Origin: an uncultured Rhizobium sp.
GTDB taxonomy: Bacteria > Pseudomonadota > Alphaproteobacteria > Rhizobiales > Rhizobiaceae
Length of the DNA: 54,167 bases
Direction of reading: 5' to 3'
NCBI GenBank assembly: GCA_945952415.1
Contig: CAMFIF010000023.1
Span: 1 to 54,167, forward strand
The notes beneath the pieces are model-generated. The model had not been told where the DNA came from, searched no databases, and was given only the letters and a program-made list of their open reading frames with translations. Position numbers and translations under genes: made by a program. Each line of letters starts with the position of its first letter. Position 1 is the stretch's first letter. Shown here piece by piece: positions 43,301 through 50,333 of the stretch.

Positions 43301-46300
43301 GATGGCGGGGCCGGCGCTGACCGCATGGCCGGCGGCGACGGGGATGATACTTATGCGGTCGACAGCCTGAACGATCAGGTGATCGAGCGCGCCAATGAGG
43401 GTACCGATACGATCCGCGCCTCGCTCAGCTATTCGCTGGTGAATCTCGCCGATGTCGAGAACCTGACGCTGACCGGTATTGGCAATATCGATGCCACGGG
43501 TAACGCATCGGACAACGTCCTGACGGGCAACTCCGGCAACAACGTGCTGGATGGCGGCGCCGGCAATGACCGGATGATCGGCGGGCGGGGTGACGATACC
43601 TATGTTGTCGACAGCGTGGGCGATGTGATTGTCGAAAATGCCGGTGAGGGAACGGATACGATCCGCGCGTCCGTAACCTACAGCCTCGCTTCGCTCGCCC
43701 ATGTGGAGAACCTGACGCTAACGGGCAGCGGCAATCTGGATGCGACCGGCAATGCCGCCGATAACGGGCTGACGGGCAATGACGGCAACAACGTGCTGGA
43801 TGGCGGCGCGGGCAATGACCGCATGATCGGTGGGCTGGGCGATGACACCTATGTCGTCGACAGCCTCAACGATGATGTGGTGGAGCTCGCCAATCAAGGC
43901 ACGGATACGATCCGAACCGCGCTTACCTACAGCCTCGTCAATCTCGCCAATGTCGAGAACCTGACGCTGACCGGCAGCGGCAATGTGGATGCGACCGGCA
44001 ATGCCGCCGACAACGTGCTGACCGGCAATGACGGCGACAACCGCCTCGATGGTCGGGCTGGCAATGACCGGATGATCGGCGGGCTCGGCGACGATACCTA
44101 TATCGTCGACAGTCTGAATGACGTGATCGTCGAGGCGGCGAATGGCGGCACGGATACGGTCGAATCCCGTATCACCTTCTCGCTCGCCCCCTTCGCGGAA
44201 GTGGAAAACCTCGCGCTCTACGGTAGCGGCAATATTGATGCGACCGGCAATGACAAGGACAATATGCTGACCGGCAACAGCGGCGACAACCGTCTCGACG
44301 GCGGCGCCGGCGACGATACGCTGGATGGCGGCACGGGCGCGGATGTGCTGGTGGGCGGGCGCGGCGACGACATCTATTATGTCGACGACGTCAACGACCA
44401 GGTGATCGAGAATGCCAATGAAGGGGATGACACGGTCTATGCCACGGTGAACTTCGTCGCAGGCCCGAATATCGAGCATGTCATCCTGCTCGGCGCGGCC
44501 GACCTCACCCTTTCCGGTGGCAACGGCGATGACGTCCTCGAAGGCAATTTCGGGGCGAACCGCATCGACGGGGGCGCCGGCAACGACACGATGAAGGGCG
44601 GCCGCGGCAATGATACCTATGTGGTCGACACCCTCGGCGACATCGTGATCGAAAATGCCAATGAGGGCATCGACACGATCGAGACGGCGCTGACCTACAG
44701 TCTCGCCAATCTTGCCGAGGTGGAAAACCTCACGCTGACCGGCTCGGGCAATGGGGATGCCACCGGCAATTTCCGGGACAATGTGCTTCGCGGCAATAGC
44801 GGCAACAACCGCCTCGATGGGGGCGCCGGGGCCGATACCATGTTCGGCGGGCGCGGCAATGACATCTATGTCGTCGATGACGAGAATGACGTGGCGGATG
44901 AAACGGGCGGCGATGGCGTGGACGAGGTCATTTCCTCCGTCTCCTATCGCATCGGCACGGGCATCGAACGGCTGACGCTGACCGGCAACCGCGCCATCAA
45001 CGGCATCGGCAATAGCGGCGATAACATACTTCTCGGCAATTCCGCCTCGAACCAGCTCGAAGGCGGGGACGGTAACGACCGGCTTGACGGTGGTGGCGGC
45101 GGTGACCGGCTGATCGGCGGGCTGGGGGACGACACGTATGTGGTCCATGGCCGGAACGATGTGGTGGTGGAAGATGCCGGCGAAGGCAATGACACGATCG
45201 AGACGGATTTCGATTACAGTCTCGAAAACCTTCTGAATGTCGAAAACCTGACCCTCACGGGCACTGATGATATCGATGGCAGCGGCAATGCGGGCAACAA
45301 CACGCTGAACGGCAATGCCGGCAGCAACGTGCTTGACGGCCGTGGCGGCGACGACCGGATGGTGGGCGGCGCCGGCGACGACACCTATGTGGTCGACAGC
45401 CTGGGTGACGTGGTGGTGGAGCAGGCCGGCGGCGGGGTGGATACCGTCCGCTCAAGCGTCGATTTCTCGTTGGCCAACCTCGCCAATGTGGAAAATGTCA
45501 CCCTGCTCGGCACGACGGATCTCAACGCCACCGGCAATGGCGGCGACAATATCCTGACCGGTAATGACGGGAACAACATTCTGGATGGCCGCGGCGGGCG
45601 CGATACGCTGAAGGGCGGGCTCGGCGACGATACCTATGTGGTCTACAGCCTGAATGACCAGGTGGTCGAGCTGGCCAATGGCGGGACGGATACGATCCGG
45701 ACCGACATCAGCTATAGCCTGGACCGGCTCGGCGACATCGAGAACCTTACGCTGACCGGCACCGCCAACGTGGATGCCACCGGCAATGCGCGTGACAATG
45801 TGCTGACGGGCAATTCCGGCGACAACCTCCTTGACGGCGGGCGCGGCGATGACCGGATGATCGGCGGGCGCGGCGACGACACCTATGTGGTCGACAGCCT
45901 GGGCGACGTGGTGGTGGAACTGGCAGGCGAAGGCACGGATACGATCCGTACCCATCTCTCCTACAGTCTTGAGCAGCTGACCGACGTGGAAAACCTCGTC
46001 CTCACGGGGACTGACAATGTCGATGCCACCGGCAATGCCGCCAACAACGGGCTGACGGGCAACTCGGGCAACAACCTGCTCGACGGTCGCGGCGGCGACG
46101 ATCTGATGACCGGCGGTGCGGGCGACGATATCTATGTCGTGGACAGCCTCGGCGATCTGGTGGTCGAACGGGCCGGTGAAGGCACGGACACGATCCGTAC
46201 GAACCTCACCTACAGCCTCGTGCAGCTCTCCGAGGTGGAAAACCTGACGCTGACCGGATCGGGCAATATCGACGCGACAGGCAATGCCGCTGACAATGTG

Positions 46301-49300
46301 CTGACCGGCAATGGCGGCGACAACCGGCTGGATGGCGGGGCCGGCAACGACACGCTCGATGGCGGCGCCGGCGCGGATATCATGATCGGCGGCACCGGCG
46401 ACGACGTCTACTACGTGGACGATGCCGATGACCAGGTGATCGAGCTTGCCAATGAAGGCTTCGATACGGTCTATACGACGCTCAGCCGCGGCACCTACCA
46501 GAATGTCGAGCGGGTGGTGCTCGGCGGCACGCAGGATGGCGATATCACCGCCGATGCCGGGGATAATGCCATCGAAGGCAATATCGGCAACAACCGTCTG
46601 GATGGCGGGGCCGGCAATGACACGATGAAGGGCGGGCGGGGCAACGACACCTATGTGGTGGATAGCCTGAACGATCAGGTCATCGAGCTTGCGAACGAAG
46701 GCATCGATACGGTCGAGACGGATCTGGGCTACAGTCTTCGCCTGCTTGTCAATGTGGAGAACCTCACCCTGACCGGTCATTCGGCGGTCGATGGCGAGGG
46801 CAATGGGCTCGACAACGTCATCCTCGGCAATGATGCCGATAACCGGCTGGACGGTCTCGCCGGCAACGATACGCTCCGGGGCGATGCGGGCAATGACACG
46901 CTCACTGGCGGGGCCGGCAACGACATTCTGGATGGCGGCGCGGATATCGATACCATGGCCGGCGGTACGGGCGATGACACCTATGTGGTGGATGATGCCC
47001 GCGACATCGTGACGGAGGCGGCCGGGGAAGGCCGGGATACGGTGCAGAGCTCCGTTTCCTACAGGCTGACCGACAATGTGGAAAATCTCGTGCTGACCGG
47101 GACCGCCTCCATCAACGGCACCGGCAATGCGCTGGACAACGATATCACCGGCAATGACGGCGACAATGTGCTGGACGGCGGCCTTGGCGCCGACCACATG
47201 CGCGGTGGTCTCGGCAACGATGTCTATTATGTCGACAATGCCTATGATGTCGCGGACGAAACCAATGGCGGCGGCACGGACGAGGTGCGGGCTTCGTTCA
47301 GCTACCGCCTCGGTGCGGGGATCGAAAAGCTGACCCTGCTAACCAGCGCCGACCTCGACGGCACGGGCAATGCGCTCGACAACACCATCACAGGCAATGA
47401 CGGCAACAACCGCCTCGATGGCGGCGCAGGTGCCGATCATCTGGCGGGCGGCCGCGGCAACGACACCTATGTGGTCGATAATGCCAGTGACTGGGTGGAC
47501 GAGACCGGCGGCGACGGCATCGACACGGTCGAGGCCTCGGTGAACTGGGTTCTGGGTGCGGATCTGGAGAACCTGGTCCTGACCGGCAACCAGGCCGTGA
47601 CGGGTCAGGGCAATGCGCTCGACAACCATATAACAGGCAATGGGCTCGCCAATGTGCTGATCGGCGATGCGGGCGACGATTATCTCGATGGCGGACAGGG
47701 CGCGGACCGGCTGGAAGGCGGGCAGGGCGACGACACCTATGTGGTCGACAATGTCCATGACGTGATCGTGGAAGGCGCGGGCGAGGGATCGGACCGGGTG
47801 CTGGCCTCGGTGAGCTATCGCCTTGCCGACAATGTCGAAAACCTGGTTCTGACCGGCACCGACGCCATCAGCGGCTGGGGGAACCGGGAGGACAACAGTC
47901 TGACCGGCAACAGCGGGAACAATACCCTTTATGGCGGGGAGGGTAACGACAGGCTGGATGGCGGGGCCGGTGCGGACCACATGGCGGGCGGTCGAGGCGA
48001 CGACATCTACTATGTCGACAACAGCGGCGACGTTGCCGACGAAAGCGGCGGCGACGGTGTGGACGAGGTGCGGGCCAGCGTCAGCTTCACGCTCGGGGCG
48101 GGCGTCGAAAAGCTGGTGCTCACCGGGACCTTTGCGATCAACGGCACCGGGAATGGCGAAGCCAACGAGATTACCGGCAACGCGGCCGCCAATATTCTGG
48201 ATGGCGGTGCCGGCGCGGACGTGCTGATCGGCGGAGCGGGCGACGACATCTATGTGGTCGATAATGCGGCGGACACCCTGACCGAACAGGCCGGCGAGGG
48301 TGTGGATACGGTGCGCGCCAGCATCAGCTGGGTTCTTGGCGCCCATTTCGAGAACCTCGTGCTCACCGGCTCGAATGCCATCGATGCGAAGGGCAATGAT
48401 GCGGACAATATCCTGACCGGCAACCGGGGCGATAATGTGCTCGATGGCGGTCTCGGCGCAGACCTCCTCAAGGGGGGCGATGGCAACGATACCTATCACA
48501 TCGACCAGGCTGACACGGTGGTGGAGCTTTCCGGGCAGGGCATCGATACTGTGGTCGCCGGCTTCTCGGTTGCGCTGCAGGCGAATGTCGAGAACCTGAG
48601 GCTGACCGGGCAGGGCGATTTTTCGGGCACCGGCAACAGTCTCGACAATGCGCTGACAGGCAATGACGGGAACAACCTCCTGTCAGGCGGTCTCGGCAAT
48701 GACCGGCTTGAGGGGGGCAAGGGCGCTGACCAGCTCATCGGCGGTCAGGGCGACGATACCTATGTCATCGATGCCGAGGACGTGGTGACGGAGGAAGCCA
48801 ATGAGGGGACCGATACGATCGTCGCGTCCTTCTCCTATGGGCTGAAGGCCAATTTCGAAAATCTGGTCCTGCAGGGCACGCAGGCGCTCCACGGAACGGG
48901 GAACGCGGCCGCCAACGTGCTGCAGGGCAATGACGGCGACAACACTCTTACGGGGCTGGCAGGGAATGACCGTCTGATCGGTGGCGGCGGCGCAGATACG
49001 CTGATCGGCGGGGTGGGTGACGACACCTATGTGATCGACAATCTCGATATGATTATCGAAAATGCCAAGGAGGGCACGGATACCGTGGTTGCCAATTTCA
49101 ATTACAGGCTGCTCGCCAATTTCGAGAACCTCACCCTCGCCGGAACGGACAATATAAACGCGACCGGCAACAGCCTCGCAAACGTGCTCCGCGGCAACAG
49201 CGGCAACAATGTGCTGGACGGGGGTGTCGGTGCGGACATCATGATCGGCGGTGCGGGTGACGACACCTACATCGTCGACAACCTCAAGGACATTGTCGAC

Positions 49301-50275
49301 GAACGGGGGGGCTCCGGCATCGATACGATCAAGAGCAGGTTCTCCGTCTCGCTGCAGCGGCTTTCGGCCTATGGAGATATCGAGAATGTCGTGCTCATGG
49401 AGCTGAATCCCAAGAGCGCGCGGCCCGGTGGAGCCCCCTACGGCACCTATGCGGTCATCCCGTGGCTCGGCGAAGACCCGAACGGCAACGGTACGCCGGT
49501 GACGGTTCCGACCTCGGCGCCCACGGGCGCCAGCACCTCCTCCTCGGCCTGGATGAATGCCACCGGCAACTCGAAGAACAACAGCCTCACCGGCAATTCC
49601 CAGCGCAACGTGCTCGACGGTGGCGTTGGCGACGACAGGCTGGAGGGCAAGGGCGGAGCCGATACGCTGATCGGCGGTCTCGGCAACGACACCTATGTCA
49701 TCGACCGGTCCGATACGCTGGTGGAAAAGGCAGGTCAGGGCCGCGACACCGTCATGGCCGGCTTCAGCTATACGCTTCTCTCAAATTTCGAGAACCTGGT
49801 GCTCACGGGAAAGCAGGGGATCAGCGGCACCGGCAACAGCGCGGATAATGCCCTGACCGGCAATAGTGGCAATAACAGCCTTTCGGGGCTTGGCGGCAAT
49901 GACGTGCTGGCGGGCGGTCTTGGCAACGACACGCTGACGGGCGGTGCGGGCCGCGATGTCTTCGTCTTCAACACCGCCCCGAACGGGCGGACCAATGTGG
50001 ATACGATCACCGATTTCAACGTGGTGGATGACCGGATCAATCTGGAAAACGCGATCTTTACCGCGCTTGGTCCGCAAGGAGGGCCGCTCTCCTCGCTTGC
50101 CTTTGCCGCCAATCTCTCGGGCAAGGCGATGCGCCCTTCCGACCGGATCATCTACGAAACCGATACGGGCAAGCTCTTCTACGATGCCGACGGGTCCGGC
50201 GAGAACCCTGCGGTGCAGATCGCCAAGCTTTCGCCGAACCTGAAGCTCACGGCCTCGGATTTCTGGATCATCTGA
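34343..50275 (+). CDS. Giant RTX-type calcium-binding repeat protein (5310 residues), probable type I secreted
   Basis: One uninterrupted frame of 5310 codons. After an N-terminal part of about 150 residues without a signal peptide come about 58 units, most of 83 residues. Each contains RTX nonapeptides (GGxGxDxxx, as in LDGGAGNDRMIGG), GDDTYVVD, an acidic E-x-A-x-EGTDT segment and VENLTLTG-x-NIDATGN. The last ~110 residues (DVFVFNTAPNGRTNVDTITDF, here cut as DVFVFNT and TNVDTITDF, to SDFWII) match the C-terminal type I secretion target region of RTX proteins. No enzymatic, toxin or lectin domain was seen, so an adhesin, surface-layer or matrix role is likeliest. Weak ribosome site. No ABC exporter or membrane-fusion gene is adjacent. 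Confidence 0.95.
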   Translation: MPSTIYRNSDTNTPPTNYPSMTNVAETVVGSSANDVVDVQPDGLSAGDTIDLQAGTDTLRLTTAGTMDLTLPASIAGVEALEGSAGDDIFIVTLVHLGILQSINGMAGYDVLQFATAGTYNLSALGPTITGIEEYRGSSGNDTIIGTAGSDRIVGGAGADSLTGNAGNDYLDGGTGADTLTGGIGNDLYVVDDVNDVVDETGASGTDEVQSWITYSLVASTKVKGDIENLTLLGTAAINGTGNALNNIITGNSGNNTLYGGAGNDTLYGMDGNDILYGQTGDDTMVGGNGDDIYYLDSALDVVVELAGGGNDTVRSNVTVTLAMIGNQVERIELLGSNGLATSTDALNATGNDLDNSIIGNAGANILSGGLGNDTIDGGAGADRMEGGDGNDIYNVDNVGDQVIELAGQGSDIVRSWIDWTLGANIETLYLQGTGNLTAWGNELANGISGNSGNNVIWGYGGSDTIDGKAGADRMIGGLGGDMYTVDNIGDTTEENANEGWDTVRSSVSWTLSANTEALVLWGDSTLQTASTLNLNGTGNALDNTITGNAGNNRIDGGLGIDTMAGGLGDDTYVVDNANDVVTELANQGNDTIEAGFTYSLAILANVENLTLTGTGNIDATGNASANILTGNSGNNTLDGGAGDDILIGGLGDDDYIVDSVNDVVQENAGGGIDEILTWVTLATLAANVERLTLLGSANLNATGNTLDNTITGNSGNNVIDGGGGADTLIGGAGDDTYIVDNTGELVIENAGEGTDKVFSSLQAYTLTANVEQLELTGTADLNGTGNQDANLITGNSGNNTLSGGDGDDTLRGGAGNDVLIGGSGTDTLEGGSGDDTYRIDALDILTEASNGGTDTVEADFSYTLLANFERLTLLGTLAIDGTGNSADNVLTGNSANNVLDGGGGNDRLIGNGGADTLRGGTGDDTYVIDAADTLVEAAGAGTDTVEADFSYTLLVNFENLTLTGTSAIDGTGNSQDNVLIGNSANNVLDGMGGRDIMRGGAGDDTYYVDDLNDQVIENANEGYDIIYATVNYTAGPNIERVVLIGTQDLNITGDASDNLLEGNAGNNRIDGLAGNDRMIGGLGNDTYVVDSLGDVVVEYAGGGIDTIETSLTYSLAGLTEVENLTLTGSNHVDATGNAKDNILIGNSGDNVLDGGAGIDTMRGGAGGDTYYVDNTNDVADETGGSGFDEVISSVSYRIGAGIEKLTLTGTANIDGTGNAGGNMIYGNSGNNVLTGDAGNDVLDGGAGDDRMIGGVGDDTFVVDSINDQVLENAGEGTDTIRASLSWSLANLANVENLTLMGTGNLDATGNAADNVLTGNSGANVLDGGAGNDRMEGGTGDDTYVVDNLNDVIVENAGEGTDTVRASLTYSLAALVNVENLTLTGNGNIDATGNAADNVLTGNSGNNVLDGGAGNDRMAGGAGDDTYVVDSLNDVIIENAGEGADTVRASLTYTLANLANVENLTLTGAGNINATGNASDNVLTGNSGNNVLDGGAGNDRMIGGTGDDTYIVDSLNDQVVELANEGTDTIRASLSYTLANLANVENLTLTGAGNFDAMGNASDNVLTGNSGNNVLDGGAGNDRMIGGAGDDTYVVDSLGDVIVENAGEGTDTVRASLTYSIASFANVENVTLTGAGNFDATGNAADNVLTGNSGNNMLDGGAGNDRLIGGAGDDTYVVDSLNDQVVELTNEGTDTIRASLSYTLANLANVENLTLTGLGNIDATGNAADNVLTGNSGNNVLDGGAGDDRMIGGRGDDTYVVDSLGDVIVENAGEGTDTVRASLTYSIASLSDVENLTLTGAGNFNATGNAADNVLTGNSGNNVLDGGAGNDRMAGGTGDDTYVVDSLNDVIIENAGEGTDTVRASLTYSIASLADVENLTLAGAGNFDATGNASDNVLTGNSGDNVLDGGAGNDRMIGGAGDDSYVVDSLNDVIVENAGEGNDTIRTALGYSLANLANVENLTLTGTGNFDATGNSADNVLTGNSGNNVLDGGAGNDRMVGGAGDDTYLVDSLNDVIVENAGEGTDTVRASLTYSLANLANVENLTLTGSDNVDATGNAADNVLTGNSGNNLLDGGAGNDRMIGGAGDDIYVIDSLADVIVENAGEGTDTVRASLTYSLATLVNVENLTLTGAGNINATGNAADNVLTGNSGNNVLDGGAGNDRMIGGLGDDTYVVDSLNDQVVELTNEGTDTIRAALTFSLANLANVENLTLTGAGNFDATGNAVDNVLTGNSGDNVLDGGAGNDRMVGGAGDDTYVVDSLNDQVVELANEGTDTIRASLSYSLVNLAHVENLTLTGTDDIDATGNASDNVLTGNSGDNVLDGGAGADRMAGGDGDDTYAVDSLNDQVVELANQGTDTIRASLSYTLANLANVENLTLTGTADIDATGDASDNVLTGNSGNNVLDGGAGNDRMIGGDGDDTYAVDSLNDQVIERANEGTDTIRASLSYSIASLANVENLTLTGIGNIDATGNAADNVLTGNSGNNVLDGGAGNDRMIGGAGDDTYVVDSLGDVIVENAGEGTDTVRASLTYSIASFANVENVTLTGAGNFDATGNAADNVLTGNSGNNVLDGGTGDDRMIGGLGDDTYVVDSLNDQVVELTNEGTDTIRAALTFSLANLANVENLTLTGAGNFDATGNAADNVLTGNSGNNVLDGGAGDDRMIGGAGDDTYVVDSLNDQVIERANEGTDTIRSSLTYSLATLANVENLTLTGAADIDAMGNGGNNVLTGNSGNNLLDGGAGDDRMIGGRGDDIYVVDSLNDQVVELANEGTDTVRASITYSLASAANVESLTLTGTADIDATGNASDNVLTGNSGNNVLDGGAGNDRMIGGLGDDTYVVDSLNDQVVELANEGTDTIRAALTFSLAILANVENLTLTGAGNFDATGNAADNVLTGNSGDNVLDGGAGNDRMVGGTGDDTYVVDSLNDQIVELANEGTDTIRASITYSLANLPTVENLTLTGTADIDATGNASDNVLTGNSGDNVLDGGAGADRMAGGDGDDTYAVDSLNDQVIERANEGTDTIRASLSYSLVNLADVENLTLTGIGNIDATGNASDNVLTGNSGNNVLDGGAGNDRMIGGRGDDTYVVDSVGDVIVENAGEGTDTIRASVTYSLASLAHVENLTLTGSGNLDATGNAADNGLTGNDGNNVLDGGAGNDRMIGGLGDDTYVVDSLNDDVVELANQGTDTIRTALTYSLVNLANVENLTLTGSGNVDATGNAADNVLTGNDGDNRLDGRAGNDRMIGGLGDDTYIVDSLNDVIVEAANGGTDTVESRITFSLAPFAEVENLALYGSGNIDATGNDKDNMLTGNSGDNRLDGGAGDDTLDGGTGADVLVGGRGDDIYYVDDVNDQVIENANEGDDTVYATVNFVAGPNIEHVILLGAADLTLSGGNGDDVLEGNFGANRIDGGAGNDTMKGGRGNDTYVVDTLGDIVIENANEGIDTIETALTYSLANLAEVENLTLTGSGNGDATGNFRDNVLRGNSGNNRLDGGAGADTMFGGRGNDIYVVDDENDVADETGGDGVDEVISSVSYRIGTGIERLTLTGNRAINGIGNSGDNILLGNSASNQLEGGDGNDRLDGGGGGDRLIGGLGDDTYVVHGRNDVVVEDAGEGNDTIETDFDYSLENLLNVENLTLTGTDDIDGSGNAGNNTLNGNAGSNVLDGRGGDDRMVGGAGDDTYVVDSLGDVVVEQAGGGVDTVRSSVDFSLANLANVENVTLLGTTDLNATGNGGDNILTGNDGNNILDGRGGRDTLKGGLGDDTYVVYSLNDQVVELANGGTDTIRTDISYSLDRLGDIENLTLTGTANVDATGNARDNVLTGNSGDNLLDGGRGDDRMIGGRGDDTYVVDSLGDVVVELAGEGTDTIRTHLSYSLEQLTDVENLVLTGTDNVDATGNAANNGLTGNSGNNLLDGRGGDDLMTGGAGDDIYVVDSLGDLVVERAGEGTDTIRTNLTYSLVQLSEVENLTLTGSGNIDATGNAADNVLTGNGGDNRLDGGAGNDTLDGGAGADIMIGGTGDDVYYVDDADDQVIELANEGFDTVYTTLSRGTYQNVERVVLGGTQDGDITADAGDNAIEGNIGNNRLDGGAGNDTMKGGRGNDTYVVDSLNDQVIELANEGIDTVETDLGYSLRLLVNVENLTLTGHSAVDGEGNGLDNVILGNDADNRLDGLAGNDTLRGDAGNDTLTGGAGNDILDGGADIDTMAGGTGDDTYVVDDARDIVTEAAGEGRDTVQSSVSYRLTDNVENLVLTGTASINGTGNALDNDITGNDGDNVLDGGLGADHMRGGLGNDVYYVDNAYDVADETNGGGTDEVRASFSYRLGAGIEKLTLLTSADLDGTGNALDNTITGNDGNNRLDGGAGADHLAGGRGNDTYVVDNASDWVDETGGDGIDTVEASVNWVLGADLENLVLTGNQAVTGQGNALDNHITGNGLANVLIGDAGDDYLDGGQGADRLEGGQGDDTYVVDNVHDVIVEGAGEGSDRVLASVSYRLADNVENLVLTGTDAISGWGNREDNSLTGNSGNNTLYGGEGNDRLDGGAGADHMAGGRGDDIYYVDNSGDVADESGGDGVDEVRASVSFTLGAGVEKLVLTGTFAINGTGNGEANEITGNAAANILDGGAGADVLIGGAGDDIYVVDNAADTLTEQAGEGVDTVRASISWVLGAHFENLVLTGSNAIDAKGNDADNILTGNRGDNVLDGGLGADLLKGGDGNDTYHIDQADTVVELSGQGIDTVVAGFSVALQANVENLRLTGQGDFSGTGNSLDNALTGNDGNNLLSGGLGNDRLEGGKGADQLIGGQGDDTYVIDAEDVVTEEANEGTDTIVASFSYGLKANFENLVLQGTQALHGTGNAAANVLQGNDGDNTLTGLAGNDRLIGGGGADTLIGGVGDDTYVIDNLDMIIENAKEGTDTVVANFNYRLLANFENLTLAGTDNINATGNSLANVLRGNSGNNVLDGGVGADIMIGGAGDDTYIVDNLKDIVDERGGSGIDTIKSRFSVSLQRLSAYGDIENVVLMELNPKSARPGGAPYGTYAVIPWLGEDPNGNGTPVTVPTSAPTGASTSSSAWMNATGNSKNNSLTGNSQRNVLDGGVGDDRLEGKGGADTLIGGLGNDTYVIDRSDTLVEKAGQGRDTVMAGFSYTLLSNFENLVLTGKQGISGTGNSADNALTGNSGNNSLSGLGGNDVLAGGLGNDTLTGGAGRDVFVFNTAPNGRTNVDTITDFNVVDDRINLENAIFTALGPQGGPLSSLAFAANLSGKAMRPSDRIIYETDTGKLFYDADGSGENPAVQIAKLSPNLKLTASDFWII
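38030..44254 (+). repeat. Homogeneous tandem array, 25 units of exactly 249 bp
   Basis: Units 13 to 37 of the RTX protein keep exact 249-bp (83-codon) register: the GDD codons of unit 13 start at 38114 and those of unit 37 at 44090, 24 x 249 bp apart. Units are nearly identical, including synonymous sites, while units before and after are more diverged and vary in length. Boundaries are given to the nearest unit. Confidence 0.9.
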
Positions 50276-50302
50276 TCCTTCGCTCGACCGGCGGGGCATG
50301 GG

Positions 50303-50330
50303 AAAAGGGCGGCCGAGGAGCCGCCCTTTC
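50303..50330. terminator. Bidirectional hairpin terminator
   Basis: AAAGGGCGGC (50304-50313), loop CGAGGA, GCCGCCCTTT (50320-50329): 10-bp stem whose outer A-T pairs give short U-tracts in both directions. It serves the RTX gene and the convergent peptidase gene, which ends at 50334. Confidence 0.75.
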
Positions 50331-50333
50331 GCA

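Noticed and set aside
34343..50275. Possible CRISPR or satellite array
   Set aside because: The repeats are coding, in frame, 249 bp long and contiguous without unique spacers.
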